Shown: positions 1 to 9,564 of the stretch, piece after piece | How positions within the stretch are numbered: the stretch's first letter is position 1 | Layout: every line of letters begins with the position of its first letter | Assembly (NCBI RefSeq): GCF_015182285.1 | Contig: NZ_PRDM01000003.1 | Location: 248,001 to 312,000 of the forward strand | Reading direction: 5' to 3' | Length of the DNA stretch: 64,000 nucleotides | Source of the DNA: Flavobacterium hungaricum | GTDB lineage: Bacteria > Bacteroidota > Bacteroidia > Flavobacteriales > Flavobacteriaceae | The notes under the pieces: model-generated | Database searches by the model: none | What the model was told of the DNA's origin: nothing | What the model saw: only the letters and a program-made list of their open reading frames with translations | Program-made: the position numbers and the translations under genes

Positions 1-1
1 A

Positions 2-502
2 ATATTAACGATCACCGCCGATAATCAGACGAAAGTCTACGGCGAAGCCAATCCGACCTTAACAGCGAGTTACAGCGGATTTGTAAACGGAGATACCGAA
101 GCGAGTTTAACTACGCCTCCGACAATTACCACAACGGCCGATGGGACAAGTCCGGCAGGAACGTATCCGATTACAGCCAGCGGAGCGGTTTCATCAAACT
201 ACACGATTAGTTATGTAGACGGCACTTTAACGGTAACTCCTGCGATCTTAACGATCACGGCCGATAACCAGACGAAAGTCTACGGCGAAGCGAATCCGAC
301 GTTAACGGCAAGTTACAGCGGATTTGTCAACGGTGATACGGAAGCGAGTTTAACTACTGCGCCAACGATTGCTACAACTGCCGATGCGACAAGTCCAGCA
401 GGAACGTATCCCATAACAGCCAGCGGAGCAGTCAATACCAATTACACCATCAATTATGTAGACGGAACTTTGACCGTAACGCCTGCAATATTAACGATCA
501 CG
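2..502 (+). repeat. 243-bp coding tandem repeat (MBG units)
   Basis: Two full units (2-244 and 245-487) and the first 15 bases of a third (488-502) are nearly identical at DNA level. They are richer in G and C than the following sequence. The array continues out of the window on the left. Confidence 0.85.
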
Positions 503-1504
503 CCTAATGAAGAAAAAAGTTTGGAGCTGCACTCCTCAAACACAGATCCTAAATTTCCGATAAAGACAAGTGTCAGGTTTGGAAAGAGAGAAGCAAAAGA
601 CCTGCCCGTGCATCCTGATACTCAAGAGGTTTTGATGGCCAATCAAGTACATAAAAAACTAGGATATCAAAAATATCAAACCGACGGACCGACTTGGGAA
701 AATGACAAAGTGGGTTTTAGACATTATTTGGACGGAAGAAATTCTAAAGATGTTTTTGGAAAAAAATTACCGGGTATTACACCGGAGAATGTTGGAATCA
801 ATAGTAAAGGAGCGGTAGAAGACAACTACCACGTAATGTACGATTGGGGAAGGGATATTTTTCCTGTCGGGAATTCTGCGGGCTTAGGCGGTTATGCGCT
901 GCTGATTGATGATAAGATAAACAGACTCGGAATATTAGGAAATGATACTATAAATAATGTCGAAAAAACGATTTTTAAAATTGTAAGTGAAGGACCGGTA
1001 AATTCGGTTTTAAGTTATGAATATCAAAACTGGAAAGCGGGAGGAAATTTGTATCAAGTACAGGAAACTACTTCGATCTGGCCGGGAATGTACGGTTTTA
1101 AAAATACGGTTTCGATTGAAGGCTTAAAAGGAAAAGAAACTTTTGCAGCCGCAATTTCTAATTTGAACAATAAAAATCCGCTGCAAGTAATTGAAGCCGG
1201 CGACTGGGTCTGCCTGATACAGCATGATTATCTGACCTACGAGCGCCAGTGGATTTTGGGAACAGCAATTCTGGTTCCTAAAAATAAGTACCAAGGTTAT
1301 ATTGAAGCACCAAAAACGGGGCAGTTAACAGATTCTTATTTAGCCAGACTCAAGCTGGAAAATAATGAAAAAATAAGTTATTATGCCATTGCCGCCTGGG
1401 AGCTTAGTGCCGATAAAGGTTTTAAGGACAGTGCTTTTTTTACAAACTATGTGACCAATCTGGCCAAACAGCTTTCTGCTAAAATTAAAGTGGACATTAA
1501 ATAA
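2..1504 (+). CDS. MBG-repeat / DUF4861 chimeric protein (5' end outside window)
   Basis: The reading frame is open from base 2 to the stop at 1502-1504 and has no start codon at a plausible place, so the gene begins before the window. The first 160 or so codons are two MBG-type (immunoglobulin-like adhesin) repeats with an exact 243-bp, 81-residue period, each containing KVYGEANPTL and SYSGFVNGDTEASL. A third copy starts at 488 but stops after about five codons (ILTIT). The frame then runs into a DUF4861 domain (WENDKVGFRHY, GLGGYALLIDD), as in the gene at 50427-51590, but without that family's signal peptide and N-terminal half. MBG repeats usually belong to large secreted adhesins, whereas DUF4861 proteins are periplasmic or secreted PUL proteins of unclear function. 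The junction may be a real recombination or an assembly error. GH28 follows after 6 bases. Confidence 0.75.
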   Translation: MLTITADNQTKVYGEANPTLTASYSGFVNGDTEASLTTPPTITTTADGTSPAGTYPITASGAVSSNYTISYVDGTLTVTPAILTITADNQTKVYGEANPTLTASYSGFVNGDTEASLTTAPTIATTADATSPAGTYPITASGAVNTNYTINYVDGTLTVTPAILTITPNEEKSLELHSSNTDPKFPIKTSVRFGKREAKDLPVHPDTQEVLMANQVHKKLGYQKYQTDGPTWENDKVGFRHYLDGRNSKDVFGKKLPGITPENVGINSKGAVEDNYHVMYDWGRDIFPVGNSAGLGGYALLIDDKINRLGILGNDTINNVEKTIFKIVSEGPVNSVLSYEYQNWKAGGNLYQVQETTSIWPGMYGFKNTVSIEGLKGKETFAAAISNLNNKNPLQVIEAGDWVCLIQHDYLTYERQWILGTAILVPKNKYQGYIEAPKTGQLTDSYLARLKLENNEKISYYAIAAWELSADKGFKDSAFFTNYVTNLAKQLSAKIKVDIK

Positions 1505-1510
1505 AAAAAG

Positions 1511-2833
1511 ATGCTGCGACTTCTCTTGACGTTATGCTTTCTAGGCTTGGTAAAGGATTCTTTTTCGCAGAATGAAAAGAAAACATTTCCGGATGGCACA
1601 CCTATTTCGGAATGGTTTACTAATTCTAAAAAATTAGAACTCCAAAATCTGGGAAAGCAGTATTTGATTACTGACTTTGGTGTCGTTATCGACAGTACGT
1701 GGGTTCAGACACAAGCAATTCAATCTGTAATTGATAACGCATCCCGAAATGGAGGAGGAGTAATCGTGATTCCTAAAGGTGTTTTTCTAAGCGGCGCGCT
1801 CTTTTTTGGTCCCAAAACCTGTTTGTATATTGCAAAAGAAGGCGTTCTAAAAGGATCTGACAATATCGCGGATTACCCTATAAGGCCTTCACGGATGGAA
1901 GGTCAGAATTTGGATTACTTTCCCGCACTGGTAAATGCTTACGGAGTAGATGGTTTTTCTATTTCGGGAGGCGGGACTGTAAACGGAAACGGTAAAAAGT
2001 TTTGGGAAGCGTTTTGGAAAAGGCGCAGTGAAAATCCTGAATGTACGAATCTGGAAGTTTCCCGTCCGAGATTGATTTTTGTGCAGCATTCTAATAATGT
2101 GCAGCTGGAGAATGTAAAATTGATTAATTCTGGTTTTTGGACCAATCATTTCTATAAATGTAAAAATATAAAACTGATCGGATTGTATATTTTTTCGCCG
2201 CATCTGGGGATAAAAGCGCCCAGTACAGACGCTGTAGATTTAGATGTCTGCGAAAATGTTTTAATTAAAGACTGTTATATGTCGGTAAACGACGATGCTG
2301 TGGCTTTAAAAGGCGGCAAAGGACCCTATGCAGATCAGGATACAAACAATGGTCCTAATGAGAATATTATAATTGAAGACTGTACTTTTGGTTTCTGCCA
2401 TTCGGCTTTGACTAATGGAAGTGAAGCTTTACACAATCGGAATATTATTTTTAGAAATAGTAAAATTGAAGGCGCTTCCCGTTTACTTTGGTTAAAAATG
2501 AGACCCGATACACCACAGCTTTACGAATATATTTTGGTGGAAAATATAAGAGGAACAATAGAAACGGGCATAGCCGTATTTGCCTGGCGTCAGTTTTATG
2601 ATTTAAAAGACCGTAAAGACATTCCGTTATCCTACGCAGACCAGATTACTTTAAGGAATTGTACGCTAAAATGCAAAAACTTTTATGGCATAGAAAAAGA
2701 CCCAAATGTACGATTGAGCAATTTTAGATTTGAAGATTTGATAGTAGAATCTGAAAAAACAAAGATGGATAAAAGCCTGATAAAAGGAATAATTTTTAAA
2801 AATGTAACTCTAAATGGAGCCCTTGTAGAGTAG
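1511..2833 (+). CDS. GH28 polygalacturonase-family glycoside hydrolase
   Basis: A 440-residue protein with a signal peptide (about residues 1-20, ending SFSQ) and a right-handed beta-helix. GH28 signatures occur in order: STDAVD near 238 (family NTDxxD), NDDAVALK near 260 (family DD motif), a degenerate HSALTNGSE near 297 where many members have GHG, and LLWLKMRPD near 325 (family RxK region). The family hydrolyses alpha-1,4-galacturonan or rhamnogalacturonan backbones, or trims galacturonate from chain ends; the altered GHG site suggests an exo-acting or unusual specificity, which is inference. It starts 6 bases after the DUF4861 stop, so the two are probably co-transcribed. It is the only clear galacturonan enzyme in the window and lies 25 kb from the PUL. 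Confidence 0.88.
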   Translation: MLRLLLTLCFLGLVKDSFSQNEKKTFPDGTPISEWFTNSKKLELQNLGKQYLITDFGVVIDSTWVQTQAIQSVIDNASRNGGGVIVIPKGVFLSGALFFGPKTCLYIAKEGVLKGSDNIADYPIRPSRMEGQNLDYFPALVNAYGVDGFSISGGGTVNGNGKKFWEAFWKRRSENPECTNLEVSRPRLIFVQHSNNVQLENVKLINSGFWTNHFYKCKNIKLIGLYIFSPHLGIKAPSTDAVDLDVCENVLIKDCYMSVNDDAVALKGGKGPYADQDTNNGPNENIIIEDCTFGFCHSALTNGSEALHNRNIIFRNSKIEGASRLLWLKMRPDTPQLYEYILVENIRGTIETGIAVFAWRQFYDLKDRKDIPLSYADQITLRNCTLKCKNFYGIEKDPNVRLSNFRFEDLIVESEKTKMDKSLIKGIIFKNVTLNGALVE

Positions 2834-3140
2834 TTTTTGTGCTTAAAGACAAAATTGAGGCATTTTTATGTAGGAAAACCATACAGATCTGATTCGTTTG
2901 AGTCAGTAATTTTGACATATGCAAAAACTCATTCACAGCGCATCAGAACGGTTGTTATTTGTTGTTTTTGAAATAAGTATTTGATTGTTAAGTGATTGTG
3001 TTTACTGGGATTCGCTAAATACTTAGGGTCAATTTATTGTAAATAAAATGAATGAAAAACTGCATTAAATTTAACAGCATTTTTGTTGTAACTATCACAC
3101 AAACTTTTATTTTTGTGGCTTAATTTAACAATATATAAGC
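2834..3140. other. Intergenic spacer between GH28 and the histone-like gene
   Basis: I see no terminator hairpin with a T-tract after GH28 and no credible ORF. The only supported element is the promoter near 3086-3115. Confidence 0.5.
3086..3115 (+). promoter_or_regulatory. Flavobacterial-type promoter of the histone-like gene
   Basis: TTG at 3086-3088 and TATTTTTG at 3108-3115 fit the TTG / TAnnTTTG consensus known for Flavobacterium, with a 19-base spacer. The start codon is 26 bases downstream. Confidence 0.55.
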
Positions 3141-3317
3141 ATGAAAGATTTATTAGTAAAAATCAACGCCGAAATTGACACATTTAAAGCAGAAGCTGAA
3201 TCTTTAACTGAAAAAGGTATCAAAGCTGCAGGACCAAGAGCACGTAAAGCTACTTTAGAAATTGAAAAACTTTTAAAAGAGTTCAGAAAAGTTTCTATCG
3301 AAGAATCAAAAAAATAA
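3141..3317 (+). CDS. Histone H1-like (Hc1 family) small basic protein
   Basis: A 58-residue lysine-rich protein starting MKDLLVKINAEIDTFKAEAE and ending in KK. It contains GPRARKATLEIEKLLKEF, as expected of the short Hc1/histone H1-like proteins common in Bacteroidetes. These are thought to bind DNA or associate with the nucleoid. It is a monocistronic gene with its own promoter and a strong terminator. Family assignment is from recalled sequence similarity. Confidence 0.8.
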   Translation: MKDLLVKINAEIDTFKAEAESLTEKGIKAAGPRARKATLEIEKLLKEFRKVSIEESKK

Positions 3318-3337
3318 TTCTTCCCTTTATGGAAAGT

Positions 3338-3367
3338 AAAAACCCCGCTCTAAGCGGGGTTTTTTTA
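3338..3367 (+). terminator. Rho-independent terminator of the histone-like gene
   Basis: Inverted repeat AACCCCGCT / AGCGGGGTT with a 3-base loop followed by a run of T, 20 bases after the stop codon. Confidence 0.9.
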
Positions 3368-3369
3368 TT

Positions 3370-4755
3370 TCAATTTGACGCGAAGACTCAAAGACACAAA
3401 GTTTTTTCCGTTTGTCAGTCTGAGCGGAGTCGAAGACCTATGCGGTTAGTTTTTCCGCCACGAATTACACGAATTGCACAAATTTCCAACATAGTTTTTT
3501 GCCGCGCAGACTCAAAGACACAAAGTTTTTAACGTCTGTCAGTCTGAGCGGAGTCGAAGACCTATGCGGTTAGTTTTTCCGCCGTGAATTACACGAATTT
3601 TTTAGTATATTTTTTTTGCCGCGCAGACTCAAAGACACAAAGTTTTTAACCGTCTGTCAGTCTGAGCGGAGTCGAAGACCTATGCGGTTAGTTTTTCTGC
3701 CACGAATTACACGAATTATTTAGTATATTTTTTTGCCGCGAAGACTCAAAGACACAAAGTTTTTAAACGTCTGTCAGTCTGAGCGGAGTCGAAGACCTGT
3801 GCGGTTGGTTTTTCCGCCACGAATTCCACGAATTTTTTAGTATATTTTTTTGCCACTAAGACTCAAAGGCACAAAGTTTTTAAACGTCTGTCAGTCTGAG
3901 CGGAGTCGAAGACCTATGCGGTTAGTTTTCCGCCACGAAGACTCAAAGACACAAAGTTTTTAACGTCTGTCAGTCTGAGCGGAGTCGAAGACCTATGCGG
4001 TTAGTTTTTCCGCCACGAATTACACAAATTACACAAAATTTTAGCATAGATTTTTCTGCCGTGAATTACACGAATTCTTTAGTATAGTTTTTTGCCACTA
4101 AGACTCAAAGACACAAAGTTTTTTTTCGCTTGTCAGTCTGAGCGGAGTCGAAGACCTATGCGGTTAGTTTTTCTGCCGCGAATTACACGAATTTTTTAGT
4201 ATATTTTTTTGCCACTAAGACTCAAATACACAAAGTTTTTTCCGCTTGTCAGTCTGAACGGAGTCGAAGACTTATGCGGTTAGTTTTTCTGCCGCGAATT
4301 ACACGAATTTTTCAGGATAGTTTTTTGCCACTAAGACTCAAAGACACAAAGTTTTTATCGTCTGTCAGTCTGAGCGGAGTCGAAGACCTATGCGGTTAGT
4401 TTTTCTGCCGCGAATTACACGAATTTTTTAGCATATTTTTTTGCCGCGAAGACTCAAAGACACAAAGTTTTTAACGTCTGTCAGTCTGAGCGGAGTCGAA
4501 GACCTATGCGGTTGGTTTTTCCGCCGCGAATTACACAAATTGCACAAATTTTCAGCATAGTTTTTTGCCGCGAAGACTCAAAGACACAAAGTTTTTAAAC
4601 GTCTGTCAGTCTGAGCGGAGTCGAAGACCTATGCGGTTAGTTTTTCTGCAGCGAATTACACGAATTATTTAGTATATTTTTTTGCCACTAAGACTCAAAG
4701 ACACAAAGTTTTTATCGTCTGTCAGTCTGAGCGGAGTCGAAGACCTATGCGGCAC
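3370..4755. repeat. Tandem array of 12 degenerate ~118-bp units
   Basis: Each unit carries the core AGTCTGAGCGGAGTCGAAGA, followed by a CTATGCGGTTAG block, a (CG)AATTACACGAATT block, an AT-rich run, and GACTCAAAGACACAAAG. Cores lie near 3420, 3546, 3660, 3779, 3897, 3976, 4138, 4256, 4372, 4487, 4611 and 4727. Most spacings are 112-126 bp; one is short (79) and one long (162). No coding potential is conserved through the array. Confidence 0.92.
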
Positions 4756-4863
4756 CTCAGAACCTCAGAACCTCAGAACCTCAGAACCTCAGAACCTCAG
4801 AACCTCAGAACCTTTGTACCTTTGTACCTTTGCACCTGAACACCTCAGAACCTCAGAACCTCA
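4754..4863. repeat. 8-bp tandem repeat ACCTCAGA
   Basis: About a dozen perfect or near-perfect copies with a few ACCTTTGT variants. The last copy supplies the TCA that is the TGA stop codon of the leftward GntR regulator gene. Confidence 0.9.
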
Positions 4864-5901
4864 AATAGAATTTCGATCAATAAAATTAAAAGGTACTTTT
4901 ACCTGTCCTTTTTCTTTATTCAAAATCATTCTGGCTGCCGTTTCGCCCATTACATTAAAGTCAGTTGACATTACCGTAATACCTAACAATTCTTTTAGCG
5001 GCGTATCATTATAAGAGATCACGCCAATATCTTTTCCGAGTACAAATTCTTCATCGCGAATCTGTTTCATTAAATTCACCAGATCAGACTCTTCGATTGT
5101 AATAAATAAATCACCCTTTTTTAAGATCATATCATCGTAGACTTCGCCCAAAATCTCAAAATTGATTTCGTGTTCCACACAGAATTTTCTAAAACCGTGA
5201 AGTATTCTTCGCGGGTACGGATAAACCGCCTTATCAGGATAAACCAAAATCAGGCGTTTGTATTTGGTCACTTTAGAAAGACCTTCTTTTAAGGCATTGT
5301 AAATATCATTTTCAAAATCCTGATATATTTTAATTACGTCGCCGCCCGTTCCTAACTTAATATTATCCAGAACGACTAATTTATCTTCGGGTATATTTCT
5401 AATGGCACTCACAACTTCGTCTGTAAAACTTAAGTGTTTCAGCTCTTCGGTTTTAAAATGCGTTGTAATAACATAGTAATCATAAGCACCTTCAAACTTA
5501 TCTAAGATGTTGAGGAACAAAGTTTCGTCGCAATGATAAATCTGCAGATCAACATGGGCATTGGCTCCCAAAGTATTGATAAATGAACTGTAAGTTTTCA
5601 TTTTATACGAACTCAGTTTATTGGTCAAAAACAAAATATTGACTTTAGATTCTAACTTGGTTCGGGTAATATAGTATCCTTTTCCCCTGATCGAAGAAAT
5701 AATCTTGCGTTCCTTAAGGATATTATAGGCCTTTTCTACAGTATCTCGAGACATGTAGAATTCTTCACTAAAACTATTAATTGAGGGAATTTTTTGGTTG
5801 ATCTTTAAATTTCCGTTGGCGATGTTTTGAAGAATAGAGTCTACAATTTGTTTGTATTTGGGTACTCTTGAATCTTCGTCTATTTTAATAAGTTTAATCA
5901 T
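4861..5901 (-). CDS. GntR-family regulator with LacI-like sensor domain, probable rhamnose regulator
   Basis: 346 residues. The first ~75 form a GntR winged helix (VPKYKQIVDSILQNIANG, then FYMSRDTVEKAYNILKERKI and SSIRGKGYYI). From about residue 85 to the end is a periplasmic-binding-protein-like sugar-sensing domain (LVVLDNIKLG, GVISYNDTPLKELLGITVM). This architecture is that of Bacteroidetes sugar-responsive repressors or activators. It is divergent from rhaT with a 388-bp gap, so control of the rhamnose genes is the natural inference. The effector cannot be read from sequence. Its stop codon lies inside the neighbouring 8-bp repeat array. Confidence 0.82.
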   Translation of the reverse strand: MIKLIKIDEDSRVPKYKQIVDSILQNIANGNLKINQKIPSINSFSEEFYMSRDTVEKAYNILKERKIISSIRGKGYYITRTKLESKVNILFLTNKLSSYKMKTYSSFINTLGANAHVDLQIYHCDETLFLNILDKFEGAYDYYVITTHFKTEELKHLSFTDEVVSAIRNIPEDKLVVLDNIKLGTGGDVIKIYQDFENDIYNALKEGLSKVTKYKRLILVYPDKAVYPYPRRILHGFRKFCVEHEINFEILGEVYDDMILKKGDLFITIEESDLVNLMKQIRDEEFVLGKDIGVISYNDTPLKELLGITVMSTDFNVMGETAARMILNKEKGQVKVPFNFIDRNSI

Positions 5902-6289
5902 GATAAGTGGAAACTTGTGTCGTATTTCAACGAAACGAATTTTTAATTAAAACTTTGTCAATAAAAAACACTCAATCGGAATGATTACGGCCGTGATACT
6001 TTTACATTCACTAAAAAAGAGGTTTTCTATAAGGCTTGTAATACTTTTTTTATGATTTATGAATTATCTTCAAAATGCGGATTCAATAATTGCGAAATCG
6101 ATTGCTAAAATAGCCATTTTTTATTTAGTTTACCAATAATTACAGCGGGTTATTTCTAATATTCTGTAAGATTTAACAAAATATACGAAAACGATAAAGG
6201 ATAGTACAGGACAGTTTTGTTTTTTACATTCTATTATTTTACAAAACCAAATTGCTGACAAACTAACCACACAAACTAAAATTTATTAA
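5902..6289. promoter_or_regulatory. Divergent spacer between the GntR regulator and rhaT
   Basis: An AT-rich 388-bp gap that must hold both promoters. I find no good TTG / TAnnTTTG pair for either gene. A perfect 12-bp palindrome TTTTAATTAAAA lies at 5941-5952, close to the regulator start. A less AT-rich stretch around GGATAGTACAGGACAG lies about 75 bases before rhaT. Either could be an operator, but there is no second copy in the window to support this. Confidence 0.3.
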
Positions 6290-7339
6290 ATGGAATCGTT
6301 ATTAGGAATTATTTTTCATTCTATCGGAGGTTTTTCTTCAGGTAGTTTTTATATGCCTTTTAAGAAAGTAAAAGACTGGGCTTGGGAAAGTTATTGGCTG
6401 GTAGGAGGGTTTTTCTCCTGGCTGATTGTTCCCCCAATTGCAGCGTACTTAACGATTCCGAATTTTGCCGAAATTATTGCTGCAGCTTCTCCATCCATTA
6501 AAGCCTTTACTTATGCAATGGGATTAATCTGGGGAATTGGCGGATTGACTTATGGTTTGGGAGTTCGTTACTTAGGAATGTCTTTAGGGAATTCGATCAC
6601 TTTAGGATTCTGCTCTGCATTTGGCGCTTTAGTGCCTTCAATTTATTATGATTTTGTTCCAACAGAAGGTAAGGTTTCGTTTTCTCACATGCTTTCTAAT
6701 ACTGGCGGGCAGATCGTTTTATTCGGAGTGGTGGTCTATCTTATTGGAATTGCTATTTCTGGAAAAGCAGGAATGCTTAAAGAGAAAGATTTTGCAACAG
6801 GGCATGAGGATAAAGACAAAGATTTCAATTTGGTAAAAGGGTTGATTGTCGCTGTGATTTCTGGGATTTTAAGCTCCTTTTTTAATTACGGAATCGAAGC
6901 AGGAAAATCAATGGCAGAGCAAGCGGTACTAAGCGGTTCCAATCCGTTATTTCAAAACAATGTAACGTATGTTGTTTTGCTTTGGGGCGGCTTGACAACC
7001 AACTTTATTTGGTGTCTTTATTTGAATTTTAAAAATAAATCGATTAAAAATTACACAGATAAAACTACTCCGATCACTAAAAATGTTTTGTTTTCTGCTC
7101 TTGCCGGAACCATGTGGTTTTTACAGTTTTTCTTCTACGGAATGGGAGAGAGTAAACTTGGAAATGGCGCCAGTTCTTGGATTCTGCACATGGCGACCAT
7201 CATTTTAACAGCAAACTTTTGGGGATTTTATTTGAAAGAATGGAAAGGAGTTTCGAAAAAAACATTACGAACTTTTTTCTGGGGGATTGGGCTGATTATG
7301 CTTGCAATCGTTTTGGTAGGAATTGGTAACTCATTATAA
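6290..7339 (+). CDS. rhaT: L-rhamnose/proton symporter RhaT
   Basis: 349 residues, very hydrophobic, about ten membrane helices. It opens with GIIFHSIGGFSSGSFYMPFK and contains WGIGGLTYGLGVRYLGMSLG and the C-terminal GNGASSWILHMATIILTANF, all hallmarks of the RhaT family (drug/metabolite transporter superfamily). It imports L-rhamnose across the inner membrane with protons. First gene of the rhamnose operon, 29 bases before rhaEW. Confidence 0.95.
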   Translation: MESLLGIIFHSIGGFSSGSFYMPFKKVKDWAWESYWLVGGFFSWLIVPPIAAYLTIPNFAEIIAAASPSIKAFTYAMGLIWGIGGLTYGLGVRYLGMSLGNSITLGFCSAFGALVPSIYYDFVPTEGKVSFSHMLSNTGGQIVLFGVVVYLIGIAISGKAGMLKEKDFATGHEDKDKDFNLVKGLIVAVISGILSSFFNYGIEAGKSMAEQAVLSGSNPLFQNNVTYVVLLWGGLTTNFIWCLYLNFKNKSIKNYTDKTTPITKNVLFSALAGTMWFLQFFFYGMGESKLGNGASSWILHMATIILTANFWGFYLKEWKGVSKKTLRTFFWGIGLIMLAIVLVGIGNSL

Positions 7340-7368
7340 ATAAATACAAGAAATAATACAAATAGTAT

Positions 7369-9510
7369 ATGTCGAATACAAACACAATTAATATGAATTT
7401 TAAGCACGTAAGCTATCTTTGGGATGAAGCTAAGGCAGCAGCACTGGCAGGAGATGAAGTAGCGCTTTTTATTTATCGTTCTAACTTGTTAGGAGCTGAT
7501 TTAAGATTGACCAACTACGGAGGCGGTAACACTTCTGTAAAAATTACTGATAAAGATCCGTTAACAGGAGAATCTTCAGAAGTAATGTGGATTAAAGGTT
7601 CTGGAGGAGATATCGGAACATTAACAAAATCAGGTTGTGCCGCTTTGTATTTAGACAGACTTCGTAATCTGGAAAACGTTTACAGAGGAATCGAGTTTGA
7701 AGATGAAATGGTCGAATTATTCAACCACTGTATTTTTGATTTGGCTTCAAAAGCACCATCAATTGATACGCCTTTACACGGTTTTCTTCCTTTCAAACAT
7801 ATCGATCATTTACATCCAGATGCAGCAATTGCGATCGCTGCAGCAAAAGATGGAAAAAAAATCACAGAAGAATTATTTAACGGCGAAATCGGCTGGGTAG
7901 GCTGGCAGCGTCCCGGTTTTGACCTTGGTCTTCAGTTAAGAGCTTGTCTTGAAGAAGCTGCAAAAAACGGTAAAAAACTGCGCGGGATCATGTTAGGGTC
8001 TCATGGTTTGTTTACTTGGGGAGACACTGCATTTGATAGTTATATCAATACGCTGGAAGTAATCGAGAAATGTGCTTCGTACTTAGAAGATAATTACGGA
8101 AAAAAACGTCCCGTTTTTGGAGGTCAGAAAATCGACAGTCTTCCAGAAGCAGACCGTAAATTAAAAGCCGCAAAAGTCGCTCCAATTTTAAGAGGTTTCT
8201 GTTCATCAGAGCGCCAGATGATCGGACATTATACCGATGATGCAAGAGTTTTAGAATTCATTAATTCGAATGATCTTTCAAAATTAGCTCCATTAGGAAC
8301 TTCTTGTCCGGATCACTTTTTAAGAACAAAAATCAGTCCGCTGGTTTTAGAATTAGACCCAAACGAAGATTTATCTGACGTAGAGGCTGTTAAAGCAAAA
8401 TTAGCGCCGGCTTTTGAAGCCTATCGTGCGATGTACAAAGACTATTACAACGCTTGTAAAAAGTCTAATTCACCAGCAATGCGTGATCCAAATCCTGTGG
8501 TAATTTTATATCCTGGAGTGGGTATGTTCACTTTTGCAAAAGATAAAACAATGGCGCGTTTAGCCTCTGAATATTATATCAATGCAGTAAACGTAATGAA
8601 AGGTGCTGAAGCCGTTTCAGAATATACTTCTTTACCGCACCAAGAAGCGTTTGATATCGAATATTGGTTGTTAGAAGAAGCAAAATTACAGCGTATGCCA
8701 AAACCAAAAGCATTGTCTGGAAGAGTAGCGCTAATTACTGGTTCTGCAGGCGGAATTGGTAAAGCTATCGCTAAAAAATTCGCTCAGGAAGGTGCTTGTG
8801 TAGTCATTAATGATATTAACGAAGAACGCCTTGAAGGAGCATCTGCTGAGTTTGTAAAAGCGTTTGGTAAAGATGCTGTTTCAAGTACTTTATTAAATGT
8901 TACAGACGAAGTAAGTACAGAAAAAGCATTAGACGAAGCTTCTCTGGCTTTTGGTGGTGTGGATATTATTGTAAATAATGCTGGAATCAGTATTTCTAAA
9001 TCTATCGCAGAACATACTCTTGAAGAGTGGGACAGATTATACGATATCTTGGTAAAAGGACAGTTTATTGTTTCTAAAGCCGGAATCGAAGTAATGCGCA
9101 AACAAGGTTTTGGAGGAGATATTGTAAATATCGTTTCTAAAAATGCTGTGGTTGCGGGTCCAAATAATCCTGGTTATGGTTCGGCAAAAGCAGCGCAGGC
9201 GCATCTTACACGTTTAATGGCTGCCGAATTAGGAGCAGATAAAATTCGTGTAAACACAGTAAATCCAGATGCAGTAATCTCAGACTCTAATATTTGGTCT
9301 GGCGGATGGGCAGAAGGTCGTGCAAAAGCATACGGAGTAACGGTTGAAGAACTTCCGGCTTATTATGCAAAACGCACGTTATTAAATGAAATCATATTGC
9401 CTGATGATATCGCAAATGCTTGTTTTGCGTTTGTTGGAGGTTTCCTGAATAAATCTACAGGAAATGCCTTAAACGTAGACGGGGGCGTAGCAATGGGCTT
9501 TTATAGATAA
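7369..9510 (+). CDS. rhaEW: Bifunctional L-rhamnulose-1-phosphate aldolase / L-lactaldehyde dehydrogenase
   Basis: 713 residues, the usual length of the fused form. Residues 1-430 are a class II (zinc) aldolase of the araD/fucA type with histidine-rich metal sites (HGFLPFKHIDHLHPDA near 137, GSHGLFTWG). From about 451 there is a short-chain dehydrogenase: Rossmann motif TGSAGGIG, NNAG, and catalytic Tyr603/Lys607 in YGSAK. The aldolase yields dihydroxyacetone phosphate and L-lactaldehyde, and the dehydrogenase oxidises the latter to L-lactate. The next Met (MNFKHV, 7393) is an alternative start. A terminator follows. Confidence 0.95.
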   Translation: MSNTNTINMNFKHVSYLWDEAKAAALAGDEVALFIYRSNLLGADLRLTNYGGGNTSVKITDKDPLTGESSEVMWIKGSGGDIGTLTKSGCAALYLDRLRNLENVYRGIEFEDEMVELFNHCIFDLASKAPSIDTPLHGFLPFKHIDHLHPDAAIAIAAAKDGKKITEELFNGEIGWVGWQRPGFDLGLQLRACLEEAAKNGKKLRGIMLGSHGLFTWGDTAFDSYINTLEVIEKCASYLEDNYGKKRPVFGGQKIDSLPEADRKLKAAKVAPILRGFCSSERQMIGHYTDDARVLEFINSNDLSKLAPLGTSCPDHFLRTKISPLVLELDPNEDLSDVEAVKAKLAPAFEAYRAMYKDYYNACKKSNSPAMRDPNPVVILYPGVGMFTFAKDKTMARLASEYYINAVNVMKGAEAVSEYTSLPHQEAFDIEYWLLEEAKLQRMPKPKALSGRVALITGSAGGIGKAIAKKFAQEGACVVINDINEERLEGASAEFVKAFGKDAVSSTLLNVTDEVSTEKALDEASLAFGGVDIIVNNAGISISKSIAEHTLEEWDRLYDILVKGQFIVSKAGIEVMRKQGFGGDIVNIVSKNAVVAGPNNPGYGSAKAAQAHLTRLMAAELGADKIRVNTVNPDAVISDSNIWSGGWAEGRAKAYGVTVEELPAYYAKRTLLNEIILPDDIANACFAFVGGFLNKSTGNALNVDGGVAMGFYR

Positions 9511-9564
9511 AGAATGTTTAAGTTTTTTATATAAGTTTGTTTAAGCAAAAGTGGTTTTTTGTGG

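Noticed and set aside
3370..4755. CRISPR array
   Set aside because: Units are long (~118 bp) and the linkers are themselves repeated, not unique spacers; no cas genes are nearby.
3329..5014. Short rightward ORFs in and after the 118-bp array
   Set aside because: They start inside the terminator or the repeats, are not preserved from unit to unit, and one overlaps the GntR gene on the other strand.
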